From positions 10,826 through 74,825 of the forward strand of contig JBBRBX010000008.1 in the NCBI GenBank assembly GCA_038205395.1: DNA of 64,000 nucleotides, given 5' to 3'. Positions 55,761-64,000 of this stretch are shown piece after piece; within the stretch, counting starts at the first letter, position 1; every line of letters starts with the position of its first letter. Under the pieces are notes generated by a model that did no database searches, was not told where the DNA came from, and was given only the letters and a program-made list of their open reading frames with translations. Source of the stretch: Fredericiella sp038205395 (GTDB lineage: Bacteria > Chloroflexota > Anaerolineae > Caldilineales > Caldilineaceae). The translations under genes were made by a program, and so were the position numbers.

Positions 55761-55854
55761 GCACGCTGTATGTGACAAAAGTCCTCGCTGCACCACAGCC
55801 GGCATGGTAGCCTGAACAGCAGTGTGCTGATTTTGCTGTTGGCAGGGTAACTTT

Positions 55855-57171
55855 ATGCAACCAAACCGTTCTCTCGCTCCTTTTCTGCTGGTTTCGTTCT
55901 TCAGCCTGGCGCTGGCCGCCACGACTGGTGTGCTGCTGCGTTTTGGCCTGGTCTATGGCATGCCGGACTGGGCGCAGAATTTTGTTGCTGTCCGCCACGC
56001 CCACAGCCATTTGATGTATTTCGGCTGGGTCACGCTGACGCTGATGGTCTTGATCTGGCAGGCGCTGCCCGGCTATACCGTCAAGCCGCTGTCGCGCATG
56101 GTTTATTGGCAGTTGTCTGCTTCCGCACTGATGGCGCTGCTCAGCTACCCGGCTTTCTGGCAGAACGGGTATGGCCTTACCCGCGTCGGTTCCGCCAATC
56201 TGCCGCTGGGCGCAATGGTTTCCACCTGGAATGGCCTTACCTGGTTCTGGTTTGTCTGGCTCTATGTGCGCGCCACGCACGGCCTGCAGCCGCGCCCGCT
56301 GCCGGTGCAGCTATGGGACTGGGCGATACTGCTGCTGCTGCTGGCCTCGCTGGGGGCCGTTGGCCTGGTGGGCACGGTTTTTGGTGATGTGGCCAGCCCT
56401 TTTCTTCAGCAGTTGTTTCTGCATCAATTTCTCGATCTTTTTGCCGCCGGCTGGTTCAACTTAGCTGTACTCGGTGCGCTTTGGGCCGTCTTGGAGAGAC
56501 AGCGCGCACTGCCGCGCTGGCTGCCGACAATGAGCCTGGCGCTGCTGCTGGCGCCCACGTTCCTGCTCGGTGTTTCGCCCATCCTGCTGCCGCCGCACCT
56601 TTTTTGGGTAGCGGCCGTGGCCAATGCGGGAGCGGCGGCGCTGCTGTTCGTTCACCTCGTGCGCTATCTGCGCCGGCCGGCTGCCGACTTGCGCCGCCTG
56701 CCTGGCCTGCATCTGCTCGCTTTCGGCGCCTTGTTGGTGCTGATCCTCACCGCCTATCTGCTTTTGATTCCGGGTGTGTGGGAGGGGAGCGCCGCTGGGC
56801 CGCTGCGTATTTTCTATCTGCATGATCTTTTGCTCGCTTGGGTTAGTACGCTGCTGCTGATTCTGATTGATGGCCAGTTTGCCCCGGCGGCGCAGCGGCG
56901 TCTGCGTTTGGTGGCCTATGCGTTATGGGAGGCAGGTGTGGCTGTCATGCTGGCGGCGCTGCTGGGGCTGGGCTTTACGCGCCTGCTGCCCGTTTCCGCC
57001 CGCACCTTGCTGGAGATTGCGGCTTGGGCCAGTGTGCCGGTTGCGGCTGCGGCCCTTCTGCTGTGGGCACTGGCCATGTGGGCGCAGTTCCGTGCGCCCC
57101 AGCCGTCGCTCTCTGCGCTGCAGGAACACAAAGGTTTGCAAACCGAACTGCCGGTCGTGCAATCGAAATAA
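55855..57171 (+). CDS. Polytopic membrane protein with conserved histidines, possibly heme-copper-oxidase-like
   Basis: Integral membrane protein of 438 residues with about twelve hydrophobic segments. Histidines occur at membrane positions: VRHAHSHLMYFGW near residue 45, LFLHQFLDLFAAGW near 185 and IFYLHDLLLAW near 320. This pattern, especially HAHSHLM, resembles the heme-ligating helices of distant heme-copper oxidase or NnrS-like proteins, but I cannot see the full ligand set, so the function is uncertain. There are no neighbours of matching function; it stands alone between two sugar-uptake operons. Confidence 0.6.
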   Translation: MQPNRSLAPFLLVSFFSLALAATTGVLLRFGLVYGMPDWAQNFVAVRHAHSHLMYFGWVTLTLMVLIWQALPGYTVKPLSRMVYWQLSASALMALLSYPAFWQNGYGLTRVGSANLPLGAMVSTWNGLTWFWFVWLYVRATHGLQPRPLPVQLWDWAILLLLLASLGAVGLVGTVFGDVASPFLQQLFLHQFLDLFAAGWFNLAVLGALWAVLERQRALPRWLPTMSLALLLAPTFLLGVSPILLPPHLFWVAAVANAGAAALLFVHLVRYLRRPAADLRRLPGLHLLAFGALLVLILTAYLLLIPGVWEGSAAGPLRIFYLHDLLLAWVSTLLLILIDGQFAPAAQRRLRLVAYALWEAGVAVMLAALLGLGFTRLLPVSARTLLEIAAWASVPVAAAALLLWALAMWAQFRAPQPSLSALQEHKGLQTELPVVQSK

Positions 57172-57203
57172 TTTTGATTTCCCGCTATCTGCTTGCGAAA
57201 GTG

Positions 57204-57255
57204 CTGTCAAATCCGGAATCAGACGTTTGACAGGTGGTTTCTTCCATGTTAGGAT
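57204..57255 (+). promoter_or_regulatory. Promoter with inverted repeat over the -35 box, rhamnoside operon
   Basis: TTGACA (57227-57232) and TAGGAT (57250-57255) are 17 bases apart. The -35 box lies inside the right arm of an 8-bp inverted repeat (CTGTCAAA at 57204-57211, TTTGACAG at 57226-57233), a likely regulator site. The leader to the binding-protein ATG would be about 230 bases. The rest of the 318-base gap 57172-57489 shows nothing recognisable. Confidence 0.55.
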
Positions 57256-57489
57256 GCAGGCAGCCCAAAGAGTAAGACCAGAGCAAGACCTCAGTTGTCG
57301 TCCGTTTGTGTTGCAGATTTTATAACCAATTGCCTTGCAGTGCAGTGCCGGTCTCTTTTCCCGGCGGTATGGCTTGTGATGGGACATCCGTTTGCCGCGG
57401 CGTGGCATCCCCCCTTTATGCAGCGGCTAAGCGTTTGCTTTACAATCTCCACTCACTTCTTGTTTACAGCATGACAGGAGAAATTCCAG

Positions 57490-59007
57490 ATGAGAAAACG
57501 AATGCAGTTGTTGATCGGCACGATGGTGATTCTGGCCATGGTGCTCAGCGCCTGTGCCGTCCCGGTGGCAGCGCCGGCGACAGGCGACGCCGCCGCGGCT
57601 CCAGCCGCCAGTGACGCCGCGGCCGGTGCGAAACAAACGTTGACTGTTTTTCTGCAGTGCTACTACGACCCCAACGTCGAGGCAGACACTGCTGCGGTAG
57701 CCGAGGAACTAGTCGCCGAGTATGAAACGCTCCATCCCGATGTAGACATCCAACTTGTGCCCAATCTGCCCGCGGGCCAGGACGTTGAGACTTACCTGAC
57801 TGCACGCATGGCTGCCACTGAGTCACCCGACATTATGTGGCAGCAGTTCAACACGCGCAATCAGCGCGGCGACACATGGTGGGTTCCGCTGAACGATATT
57901 TTTGAAATGCCTAACCCATACATTGAGGCCGGGCAGCCCGGCAGCGAACGCTGGGCCGATTCCTTCCAGGATTATGTATTGAACCAGACACGCGCCGCTG
58001 ACAGCAACTGGTACCAAGCCTCGCTTGACTGGGTTGAGACCGGCTACTACTACAACAAGGAAATCTTCGCCGCCGCCGGCGTCGACCCCGCCAACTGGAA
58101 CAGCTGGGGTGACTTTGTGGCCGATATGACGAAGATCAAGGAGACGCAGAAAGTCGATGCGCTGGGCGCCTTTGTCAAGCAGCAGGGCTGGTCAAACTGG
58201 TGGTGGGCCGACGACATTTTCCTCACGGTCGCTTGGGCAGACGCCGCGCCCGACCTGTACATGGAAAAGTACAACGACTCCAGCCGCCCCTGGCGCCAGA
58301 TGACGCCTGAAGAGATTGCTAAGGCAATTATCGACGGCAAGCTGACGGCAACCGACCCGCGCATGGACGATTACCTGCGCATGAGCAAGGAGTTCATCTC
58401 CATTCTACCCGCCGACTACAACGGCATTGCCTCGCTCGACGATCTGGACGTGCCGTTCTTCTCCGGCGCCCTGGCCTCCATCTGGACCGGCACCTGGAAG
58501 AACAAGCTCTACACGGCGCAAATTCCGTTTGACTACGGAATCACCTATCTGCCGCCGTTTACGACCGAAGACGCCGCCGGCGCGCAGAACACTGCCTACC
58601 GGGTGGGCGGCCCTTCGAGCTGCGGCCAGTACGGCATTGCCAAGTCGGCAGCCGATGCCGGCAAGTTGGACCTGGCCACCGACTTCCTCATGTTTATTGC
58701 TGCACCGCAGAATTTCGAGCGGCTGGCGGTGAGTTATGGCGGCTATATCCCGATGGTCAAAGGCGCCGACGCCGGCGAGGTGATGGCGAACTTCACCGAC
58801 ATTTCCGCACTGCCCGAACGCCTGATGAGTGATCCGCCCGACCGCCTTGGTCCGGAGAATGGCGACGCCTGGTCGCAGGCCATGCAGGCCTTCTTCCTGG
58901 GCCAGACCGATGAGGCCCAAACCAAAGAGGTGCTCCAGAAGCTGTGGATGGACGGCGCGATGAAGCAGTGTGCCGATCAGCAGTACGATTGGTGCCCCGC
59001 CCAGTAA
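57490..59007 (+). CDS. Carbohydrate ABC transporter substrate-binding lipoprotein
   Basis: Binding protein of 505 residues. A Sec-type leader (MRKRMQLLIGTMVILAMVLS) ends in a lipobox with Cys22; no twin-arginine motif is present, unlike the other three CUT1 binding proteins here. The mature part starts KQTLTVFLQCYYDPNVEADT and is Trp- and Asp-rich. The ATG follows CAGGAGA. A hairpin (59031-59060) separates it from the permease genes. Because a rhamnosidase gene ends the operon, the ligand may be a rhamnose-containing oligosaccharide or glycoside. Confidence 0.9.
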   Translation: MRKRMQLLIGTMVILAMVLSACAVPVAAPATGDAAAAPAASDAAAGAKQTLTVFLQCYYDPNVEADTAAVAEELVAEYETLHPDVDIQLVPNLPAGQDVETYLTARMAATESPDIMWQQFNTRNQRGDTWWVPLNDIFEMPNPYIEAGQPGSERWADSFQDYVLNQTRAADSNWYQASLDWVETGYYYNKEIFAAAGVDPANWNSWGDFVADMTKIKETQKVDALGAFVKQQGWSNWWWADDIFLTVAWADAAPDLYMEKYNDSSRPWRQMTPEEIAKAIIDGKLTATDPRMDDYLRMSKEFISILPADYNGIASLDDLDVPFFSGALASIWTGTWKNKLYTAQIPFDYGITYLPPFTTEDAAGAQNTAYRVGGPSSCGQYGIAKSAADAGKLDLATDFLMFIAAPQNFERLAVSYGGYIPMVKGADAGEVMANFTDISALPERLMSDPPDRLGPENGDAWSQAMQAFFLGQTDEAQTKEVLQKLWMDGAMKQCADQQYDWCPAQ

Positions 59008-59030
59008 GCCACGTCTGTTTGTCTTCCACT

Positions 59031-59060
59031 CTGGGTGCGGGTTGTATAGCCCGCACCCAG
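59031..59060 (+). promoter_or_regulatory. Stem-loop between binding-protein and permease genes
   Basis: A perfect 11-bp stem (CTGGGTGCGGG, arms 59031-59041 and 59050-59060, 8-base loop) starts 23 bases after the stop codon. It is the third example in this window of a hairpin at this operon position. Confidence 0.75.
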
Positions 59061-59084
59061 GGTCTACTTCACCGAGAGGCGTCC

Positions 59085-60029
59085 ATGGCAACCGGTTCAC
59101 TTGCGACGACCACCACCGAGAAGCGGCGGCGTAAACGATCGAGCGGTATCCCTGTTTTTGTGCCACTGCTGTTCTTGCTGCCCGCCATCCTGTTGTTGAT
59201 CGCCTTCCGCTATATCCCAGCGTTTTCAGCGGTCTATCACTCTTTCACCGACTGGACGGGCACCAACAATGCCGCGTTTGTCGGGCTGGCGCAGTATCAG
59301 ACACTTTTAGCCGACCCGGTCTTTTGGACATCTCTGCGCAACGTCCTGCTCTATACATTTGGCCGTACAGTGCTGACCACCGTCATGGCGTTTCTCGCCG
59401 CCGAGTTGGTCTACAATCTGCGCAATCGCCAGTCGCAGTGGCTGTGGCGCGTCACCTTTACCCTGCCGATGGTCATTCCCGGCACGGTGGTGCTGCTGAT
59501 CTGGCGCCAGATATACGCCGCACGTCTGGGCCTGCTTAACGAATCTTTGCGTGCGCTGGGCCTAGAACAATGGGCGCAGCCCTGGTTGGGGCAGACCAAC
59601 ACGGCGCTGCTGGCAATCATTATGATCGGTTTCCCGCTGGTATCCGGCTTTTCCTTCCTGGTGATCTCGTCTGCTCTCATGGAGCTATCCAGCGAAATTA
59701 ATGAGGCGTCACTGCTCGACGGCTGCAGCCCGCTGCGCCGTATCTTTGCCATCGACATTCCCAGCATTATCGGCCCTTCGGTGCTGGTCATCATTCTGGG
59801 CATCAACGCCGGCCTGCAGGAATTTGCGCCGATGCTGATCATCACCAGCGGCGGGCCAGCCAATGCCACGCAGACGCCGGGGCTGTACCTATACCAGATC
59901 GCTTTCACCTACGGCAAGTTTGGGTATGCCACGGCGATTGGCACTGTGCTGATGATTCTCACGTTGGGTTTCAGCTATTTTATATTGCGTGCTCGTTACC
60001 GGGGGGCCACCGATGTCGAAGTCCAATAG
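59085..60029 (+). CDS. Sugar ABC transporter permease, MalF type
   Basis: CUT1 permease, 314 residues from the ATG at 59085 preceded by GAGAGG. It shows YHSFTDWTGTNNAAFVGLAQ, six membrane segments and a less typical EAA loop (LSSEINEASLLDGCSPLRRI). Its 3' end overlaps the start of the next permease by 17 bases. Confidence 0.92.
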   Translation: MATGSLATTTTEKRRRKRSSGIPVFVPLLFLLPAILLLIAFRYIPAFSAVYHSFTDWTGTNNAAFVGLAQYQTLLADPVFWTSLRNVLLYTFGRTVLTTVMAFLAAELVYNLRNRQSQWLWRVTFTLPMVIPGTVVLLIWRQIYAARLGLLNESLRALGLEQWAQPWLGQTNTALLAIIMIGFPLVSGFSFLVISSALMELSSEINEASLLDGCSPLRRIFAIDIPSIIGPSVLVIILGINAGLQEFAPMLIITSGGPANATQTPGLYLYQIAFTYGKFGYATAIGTVLMILTLGFSYFILRARYRGATDVEVQ

Positions 60030-60879
60030 CTTACCTGCTGCGTCTGCTGTACGTGCTCGCCGCCGATCACGCGGCTGGCACCGCGACTGGCCGCTTAACC
60101 TGGCGCTGCTGGCTCTCGCCCTCCTGACCTACCTGCCTTTTGCCATGATGTTGCAGCAGTCCTTCAAGGACAACCGCCAGTACTTTACCTCGTTCTGGCT
60201 GCCCACTTTCCCCCTGCACTTCGAGAACTATACCAAGGCGTTCCCAATCATCTATAACACGGTGATTAACACCGTGATCTACGCCATTCCCACCCTCCTG
60301 CTGGTGTTGACGATCTCCGGACTGGCCGGCTTTGCCTTTGCCCGCTACAATTTTCGGGGCAAGGATTTCCTGTTTATGGCCATGCTGCTGCTGATCATGC
60401 TGCCCGGCATCCTGCTGGTCATCCCCATGTTCGTGCAGATCGTCGATATAGGGTGGACCAACACGCTGCAGGCGATGGTGCTGCCCTGGGCCGCGGTGCA
60501 GATTCCCTTTGGCATGTACCTGATGCGCACATTTTTTGAGACGCTGCCGCGCGAGTACTTTGAGGCTGCTCGCATAGACGGCGCTTCGGAGTCACAACTC
60601 TTTTTGCGCATTGCCCTGCCGCTGGCTCTGCCCGCCTTCAGTACACTTGGCATCCTGACCTTGCTCTTCACCTGGAACGACATTATCTGGCCGCTGATCG
60701 TGCTGCTCGACACCACGCGCTACCCAATCTCCATTGGCGTGCTGTCTTTCTCCAATTCGCAGTCGACCAACTACGGCGTTACCTTTGCCGGTTACGTGCT
60801 GGCTTCGCTGCCGCTGATCGTCATTTTTAGCTTCACCGTCCGCCGCTTTATGGCGGGCCTGCAAGGTGGCTATCGCTAA
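60013..60879 (+). CDS. Sugar ABC transporter permease, MalG type
   Basis: CUT1 permease, 288 residues from the ATG at 60013, inside the end of the upstream gene in another frame; this overlap suggests coupled translation. Landmarks are MMLQQSFKDNRQYFTSFWLP, the EAA loop EYFEAARIDGASESQLFLRI and the C-terminal RFMAGLQGGYR. The rhamnosidase gene follows 59 bases later. Confidence 0.92.
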   Translation: MSKSNSLPAASAVRARRRSRGWHRDWPLNLALLALALLTYLPFAMMLQQSFKDNRQYFTSFWLPTFPLHFENYTKAFPIIYNTVINTVIYAIPTLLLVLTISGLAGFAFARYNFRGKDFLFMAMLLLIMLPGILLVIPMFVQIVDIGWTNTLQAMVLPWAAVQIPFGMYLMRTFFETLPREYFEAARIDGASESQLFLRIALPLALPAFSTLGILTLLFTWNDIIWPLIVLLDTTRYPISIGVLSFSNSQSTNYGVTFAGYVLASLPLIVIFSFTVRRFMAGLQGGYR

Positions 60880-60938
60880 CATTGCTTATCATTGCCTGTT
60901 TTCTTTTCTGAGCCTGATTCCAATTCGGAGATTCCAAC

Positions 60939-63900
60939 GTGACCAGCCAATCGAATCCGACTTTTTCGTCCGCCGCGCAGTGGGTTTGGGGTGCGGATGA
61001 TGCCGGCGCCGGCAACAACTGGCGCTATTTTCGCGCCACCTGTGATGCACCCGCCGCGATCGTGCGGGCGACGCTGCTTATTACCGCTGATTCTTCTTAT
61101 GAACTGCATCTTAACGGCGGCTTTGTAGGCCGCGGGCCGGTGCGCGGCTTTCCCTTTGCCTATTTTTACGATGTCTATGATGTGACGCCGCTGCTGCAGC
61201 CGGGCCGGAACACGCTGGCTGTCCTGGCGCGTTTTTTGGGCGACCATACGATGACTTATATTCGGGGGGCAGCCGGTCTGCTGGCCGAATTGGTGGTGGA
61301 AACGGCAGACGGCCAGGTGATCCCCTGCAGCTGCGACTGGCGCACGACTCCTTGCGCGGCTTTTAACGCAGCCGCGCCGCGTATCTCGGTGCAGCTTGGC
61401 TTTGAAGAACAGTACGATGCCCGCCGCGAGTTGACCGGCTGGCAGGCGCCCGGCTACGACGACAGCGGCTGGCAGGCGGCGACCGTGGTTGGTCCGGTTG
61501 GCTGTGAACCCTGGATATCCCTTTCGCCGCGCACGATCCCCTTTCTGACCGAAGATGCGATGTCGCCGGTGGAAGTCAAGGCCGCCGAACTGGCGCGCGT
61601 GCGCTCTGGGGTGATCTGGAATCTTGATGTGCGCGATCTGGCCAACACCGTGCGCACCGGTCTGCGCAGCGCCCCTTACGGCGAGCGCGGCTGGATCATG
61701 GCCACTGAAATCCATGCGCCGCACGCCTGCACGCTCCAGGTTCATCTGTTCCCCAACTACGAAGAGATCAATTTCCGTGTCAATGATGATACGCATGGTC
61801 GCGGCGAGGTGGCTGATGGGCAGTACGGCCCATTTACCATTTCTCTCCACGCCGGCCCCAACCTGTGCATGATCCGCAGCGCCGAATGGCCCTCTTTGCT
61901 GTTCGAGTGCGATGAACCGCTCACTTTCTCCGCCGAGCGGCTGCTGCCCGGCGCCGCCTGGCTCTTCATCGGCCCCATGAACGAGTTTGGGGATGACTTT
62001 GCGCGCAGTTGGCAAGTCGATCGTCTCGATGACCTGCCCGCCGGCGCGCCGCGCGCCGCCATACCCGCCGGCGCCAACAAGCAGGATATTTTTGCCCTCA
62101 CCGCCAGCCAGCATTTTTACGCCGCGGAAGGGGGCTTCTGCGCCTACGAGATTACCCGCGCCACCCCGCGCCCGCCGCTGCCTGGAGCGCACCTGCAGAT
62201 CGACGCCCCCCAGGCTTTGCTCGCCGACACCGCGGACTGGACGACCATCCAGCCCCAGCCCGATGGCGATGTGCACCTGGTAATCGACTTCGGCAAGGAG
62301 ACCATCGGCTATTTTGAGTTTGATCTGGATGCGCCGGCGGGCGCCATCCTGGACGGCAATGCCTTTGAAGGCATTGATGACGGCGGCATTTTCTGGACGA
62401 TGAACACGCGCAGCAGCTTTCGCTATATCTGCCGCGAAGGACGCCAGCAGTTTCGCTCGCACGAGCGCCGCGGCTTCCGCTATCTCTCCCTCACGCTGCG
62501 CGCCTTTGACCGCCCGCTGCGCATCCGCCACATCGCAAACTATGCCGCCACCTACCCGGTGGCGCATGTGGGCCATTTTGCCTGTTCCGACGATACACTC
62601 AACAAGATTTGGGAAGTGGGCGCCTACACTGTCCAGCTTTGCATGCTCGACACCTATGTCGACTGCCCCACCTATGAACAGGTCTACTGGGTGGGCGACG
62701 CCCGCAACAGCGCCCTAGTCAATGCCGTGGCCTTCGGGGCATTTGACCTCACCGACCGCTGTGTACGGCTGACCGGCCAGTCGTTATCGTCTGAACTCAA
62801 AATGGTCAAGCCTCCCTTCCTGGAAGAGATGCGCACCCATATCACCACATCGCATGTCGTCAGCGGCTGGTTTGACGAGATCCCCATGTGGAGTTTTCTC
62901 TGGGTGTGGATGGCCTGGGAGCAGTACAACTTGACCGGTGATCGCGCTGCGCTGGCTGACTACTATGGCGATGTAAGCGAGTGCTTGCGGCGCTGCACAG
63001 GCTTTCTCTCCCCACGCGACCTGTTTGATATCCCTGAAGTCTGGAATCTAGTGGATTGGGCCGCGCAGGATTTGGAACGCGATGGTGAGGTGATCGCCAA
63101 TACGGTGCTGATGGCGCAGGCGCTCGATTGCGCCGCACACATGGCCGAAGCGCTGGACAAAGCCGGTGAGGCCGGCGAACATCGCACGCTCGCCGTCCGT
63201 CTGCGCGCGGCGGTCAATCGCTATGGCTGGTCGGAGCAGGTTCAGGGCTATGTGGACACCGTGCGCGATGAAGCCGGCTACGCCACCTATCGGGCGCGGC
63301 GTGAAGCGGTGGGCGTGCCGGTCGAGCCGTATGCCGATTATTACAAAAAGATGCGCATCAGCGAGCCGACCAACACCTTGGCGCTGCTGTGCAACAGCGT
63401 GCCGGCCGAACGCAGCGAGGCTGTGCTGGCGTACGTGCTGGCCGCCAAGCAGGGGAAGTTTGTCGGCAGCAGCCCGGCGATGGCGCGTTACGGCAAAACC
63501 GAAGAGATTGTGCCGGTGGGCAGTCCCTGGTTTCTGTTCTTTACGCTGGAAACGCTCTTCCAGGCTGGTTACAGTGACGATGCCCTCGAGTTGCTGCGGG
63601 CGCAGTGGAAGCGCATGTTGGACAAAGGCGCAACTACCTTCTGGGAGACCTTTCCCGGCCACATCGGCGGCGGTCACTGGAGCCGCAGCCTTTGCCACGG
63701 CTGGTCGGCGGCGCCCGCCTACTTCCTTTCGACCAAAGTGCTCGGTGTGACCCCGTCCGCTCCCGGCTATGCCCGCATCCGCATCGCCCCCCAGCCCTGG
63801 AATCTGCGCTGGGCGCGAGGCGTGGTTCCCACCCCGCGCGGGCCGGTCAGCGTGGCCTGGCAGGTGGATGAGGCCGGCAGGCTGCAGATTGAATACAGCG

Positions 63901-63947
63901 CCCCTGACGGCTGCGAGGTGGATGTCGTCTTGCCGGCTACAGGCTGA
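60939..63947 (+). CDS. Alpha-L-rhamnosidase-like glycoside hydrolase, family GH78 type
   Basis: Cytoplasmic protein of 1002 residues (no signal peptide) starting at GTG 60939 with GGAG upstream. The N-terminal beta domains include a jelly-roll like the rhamnosidase N-domain (ELHLNGGFVGRGPVRG). The alpha/alpha-barrel catalytic domain has DCPTYEQVYWVGDARNSA, giving acidic residues Asp575, Glu580 and Asp587; the 5 and 7 spacing equals that of the catalytic acidic trio in the Bacillus GH78 enzyme RhaB, as I recall it. A further glutamate lies in WETFPG (Glu903), followed by HGWSAAPAYF. It would release L-rhamnose from an imported glycoside, feeding the isomerase pathway at 28-35 kb. Specificity is inferred. 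Confidence 0.85.
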   Translation: MTSQSNPTFSSAAQWVWGADDAGAGNNWRYFRATCDAPAAIVRATLLITADSSYELHLNGGFVGRGPVRGFPFAYFYDVYDVTPLLQPGRNTLAVLARFLGDHTMTYIRGAAGLLAELVVETADGQVIPCSCDWRTTPCAAFNAAAPRISVQLGFEEQYDARRELTGWQAPGYDDSGWQAATVVGPVGCEPWISLSPRTIPFLTEDAMSPVEVKAAELARVRSGVIWNLDVRDLANTVRTGLRSAPYGERGWIMATEIHAPHACTLQVHLFPNYEEINFRVNDDTHGRGEVADGQYGPFTISLHAGPNLCMIRSAEWPSLLFECDEPLTFSAERLLPGAAWLFIGPMNEFGDDFARSWQVDRLDDLPAGAPRAAIPAGANKQDIFALTASQHFYAAEGGFCAYEITRATPRPPLPGAHLQIDAPQALLADTADWTTIQPQPDGDVHLVIDFGKETIGYFEFDLDAPAGAILDGNAFEGIDDGGIFWTMNTRSSFRYICREGRQQFRSHERRGFRYLSLTLRAFDRPLRIRHIANYAATYPVAHVGHFACSDDTLNKIWEVGAYTVQLCMLDTYVDCPTYEQVYWVGDARNSALVNAVAFGAFDLTDRCVRLTGQSLSSELKMVKPPFLEEMRTHITTSHVVSGWFDEIPMWSFLWVWMAWEQYNLTGDRAALADYYGDVSECLRRCTGFLSPRDLFDIPEVWNLVDWAAQDLERDGEVIANTVLMAQALDCAAHMAEALDKAGEAGEHRTLAVRLRAAVNRYGWSEQVQGYVDTVRDEAGYATYRARREAVGVPVEPYADYYKKMRISEPTNTLALLCNSVPAERSEAVLAYVLAAKQGKFVGSSPAMARYGKTEEIVPVGSPWFLFFTLETLFQAGYSDDALELLRAQWKRMLDKGATTFWETFPGHIGGGHWSRSLCHGWSAAPAYFLSTKVLGVTPSAPGYARIRIAPQPWNLRWARGVVPTPRGPVSVAWQVDEAGRLQIEYSAPDGCEVDVVLPATG

Positions 63948-63973
63948 TTTATAGGCTGATTCATGCGCGGAGA

Positions 63974-64000
63974 GAGCGCCGGGCAGCAGGCCCGGCGCTC
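63974..64000 (+). terminator. Terminator-like hairpin at the window end
   Basis: An 11-bp perfect stem (GAGCGCCGGGC, arms 63974-63984 and 63990-64000, loop AGCAG) starts 26 bases after the rhamnosidase stop. The window ends before any T-tract can be seen. Confidence 0.6.

Overview
The window looks like one contiguous piece of a high-GC bacterial chromosome, most probably a Chloroflexota (Anaerolineae/Caldilineales-like) heterotroph. This is an inference from several traits: many carbohydrate ABC transporters, long Thr-Pro linkers of the TPTNTPT type in secreted proteins, solute-binding lipoproteins with twin-arginine-like leaders, secreted proteins with a short LYLP-type C-terminus, and monoderm-style surface proteins. 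I see no rRNA, tRNA, insertion sequence, phage gene or CRISPR array.

Layout. 1-3.4 kb: a sugar ABC operon on the minus strand (binding protein, MalG-type permease, MalF-type permease running off the window edge). 3.4-5.7 kb: a membrane/spermidine-synthase-like protein coupled to a DUF433 protein, with a divergent DUF2442 gene. 5.7-9.4 kb: fadN-fadA for beta-oxidation. 9.7-20.1 kb: a cell-surface block with a gingipain-like C25 peptidase, a tiny PEP-CTERM protein, a DUF1800/DUF1501 pair, and two paralogous thioester-domain surface proteins. 20.4-28.3 kb: aconitase, oligoendopeptidase F and an amino-sugar set (ROK kinase, NagA, GlmS-like SIS deaminase). 28.3-35.4 kb: a rhamnose-type set (class II aldolase, RbsA-like ATPase, two RbsC-like permeases, RhaI-type isomerase, RhaS-like binding protein). 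35.7-40.4 kb: two PQQ-type sugar dehydrogenases, the first fused to a five-heme cytochrome. 40.4-49.2 kb: a long minus-strand operon (GntR regulator, MocA dehydrogenase, sugar isomerase/epimerase, ABC transporter, cupin, and the two halves of a Tm-1-like protein). 49.5-55.6 kb: LacI regulator, ABC transporter and FAD oxidoreductase. 55.9-57.2 kb: a polytopic membrane protein. 57.5-64 kb: ABC transporter and a cytoplasmic GH78-type alpha-L-rhamnosidase.

How it works together. Four CUT1 transporters without an ATPase gene, plus one complete CUT2 transporter, point to import of plant-derived oligosaccharides and glycosides. The last operon would import a rhamnoside and cleave it inside the cell; the 28-35 kb cluster would import and isomerise free rhamnose; the NagA set handles amino sugars. 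Outside the cell, the peptidase, thioester proteins and sugar dehydrogenases would act on polymers or on the surface.

The features I find most worth following are the dehydrogenase-pentaheme fusion, the shared C-terminal motif on six exported proteins, the twin thioester proteins, the split Tm-1 pair, the repeated hairpins between binding-protein and permease genes, and the consensus promoter/operator between the GntR and LacI genes. All functional calls are from reading the sequence; no database search was possible.
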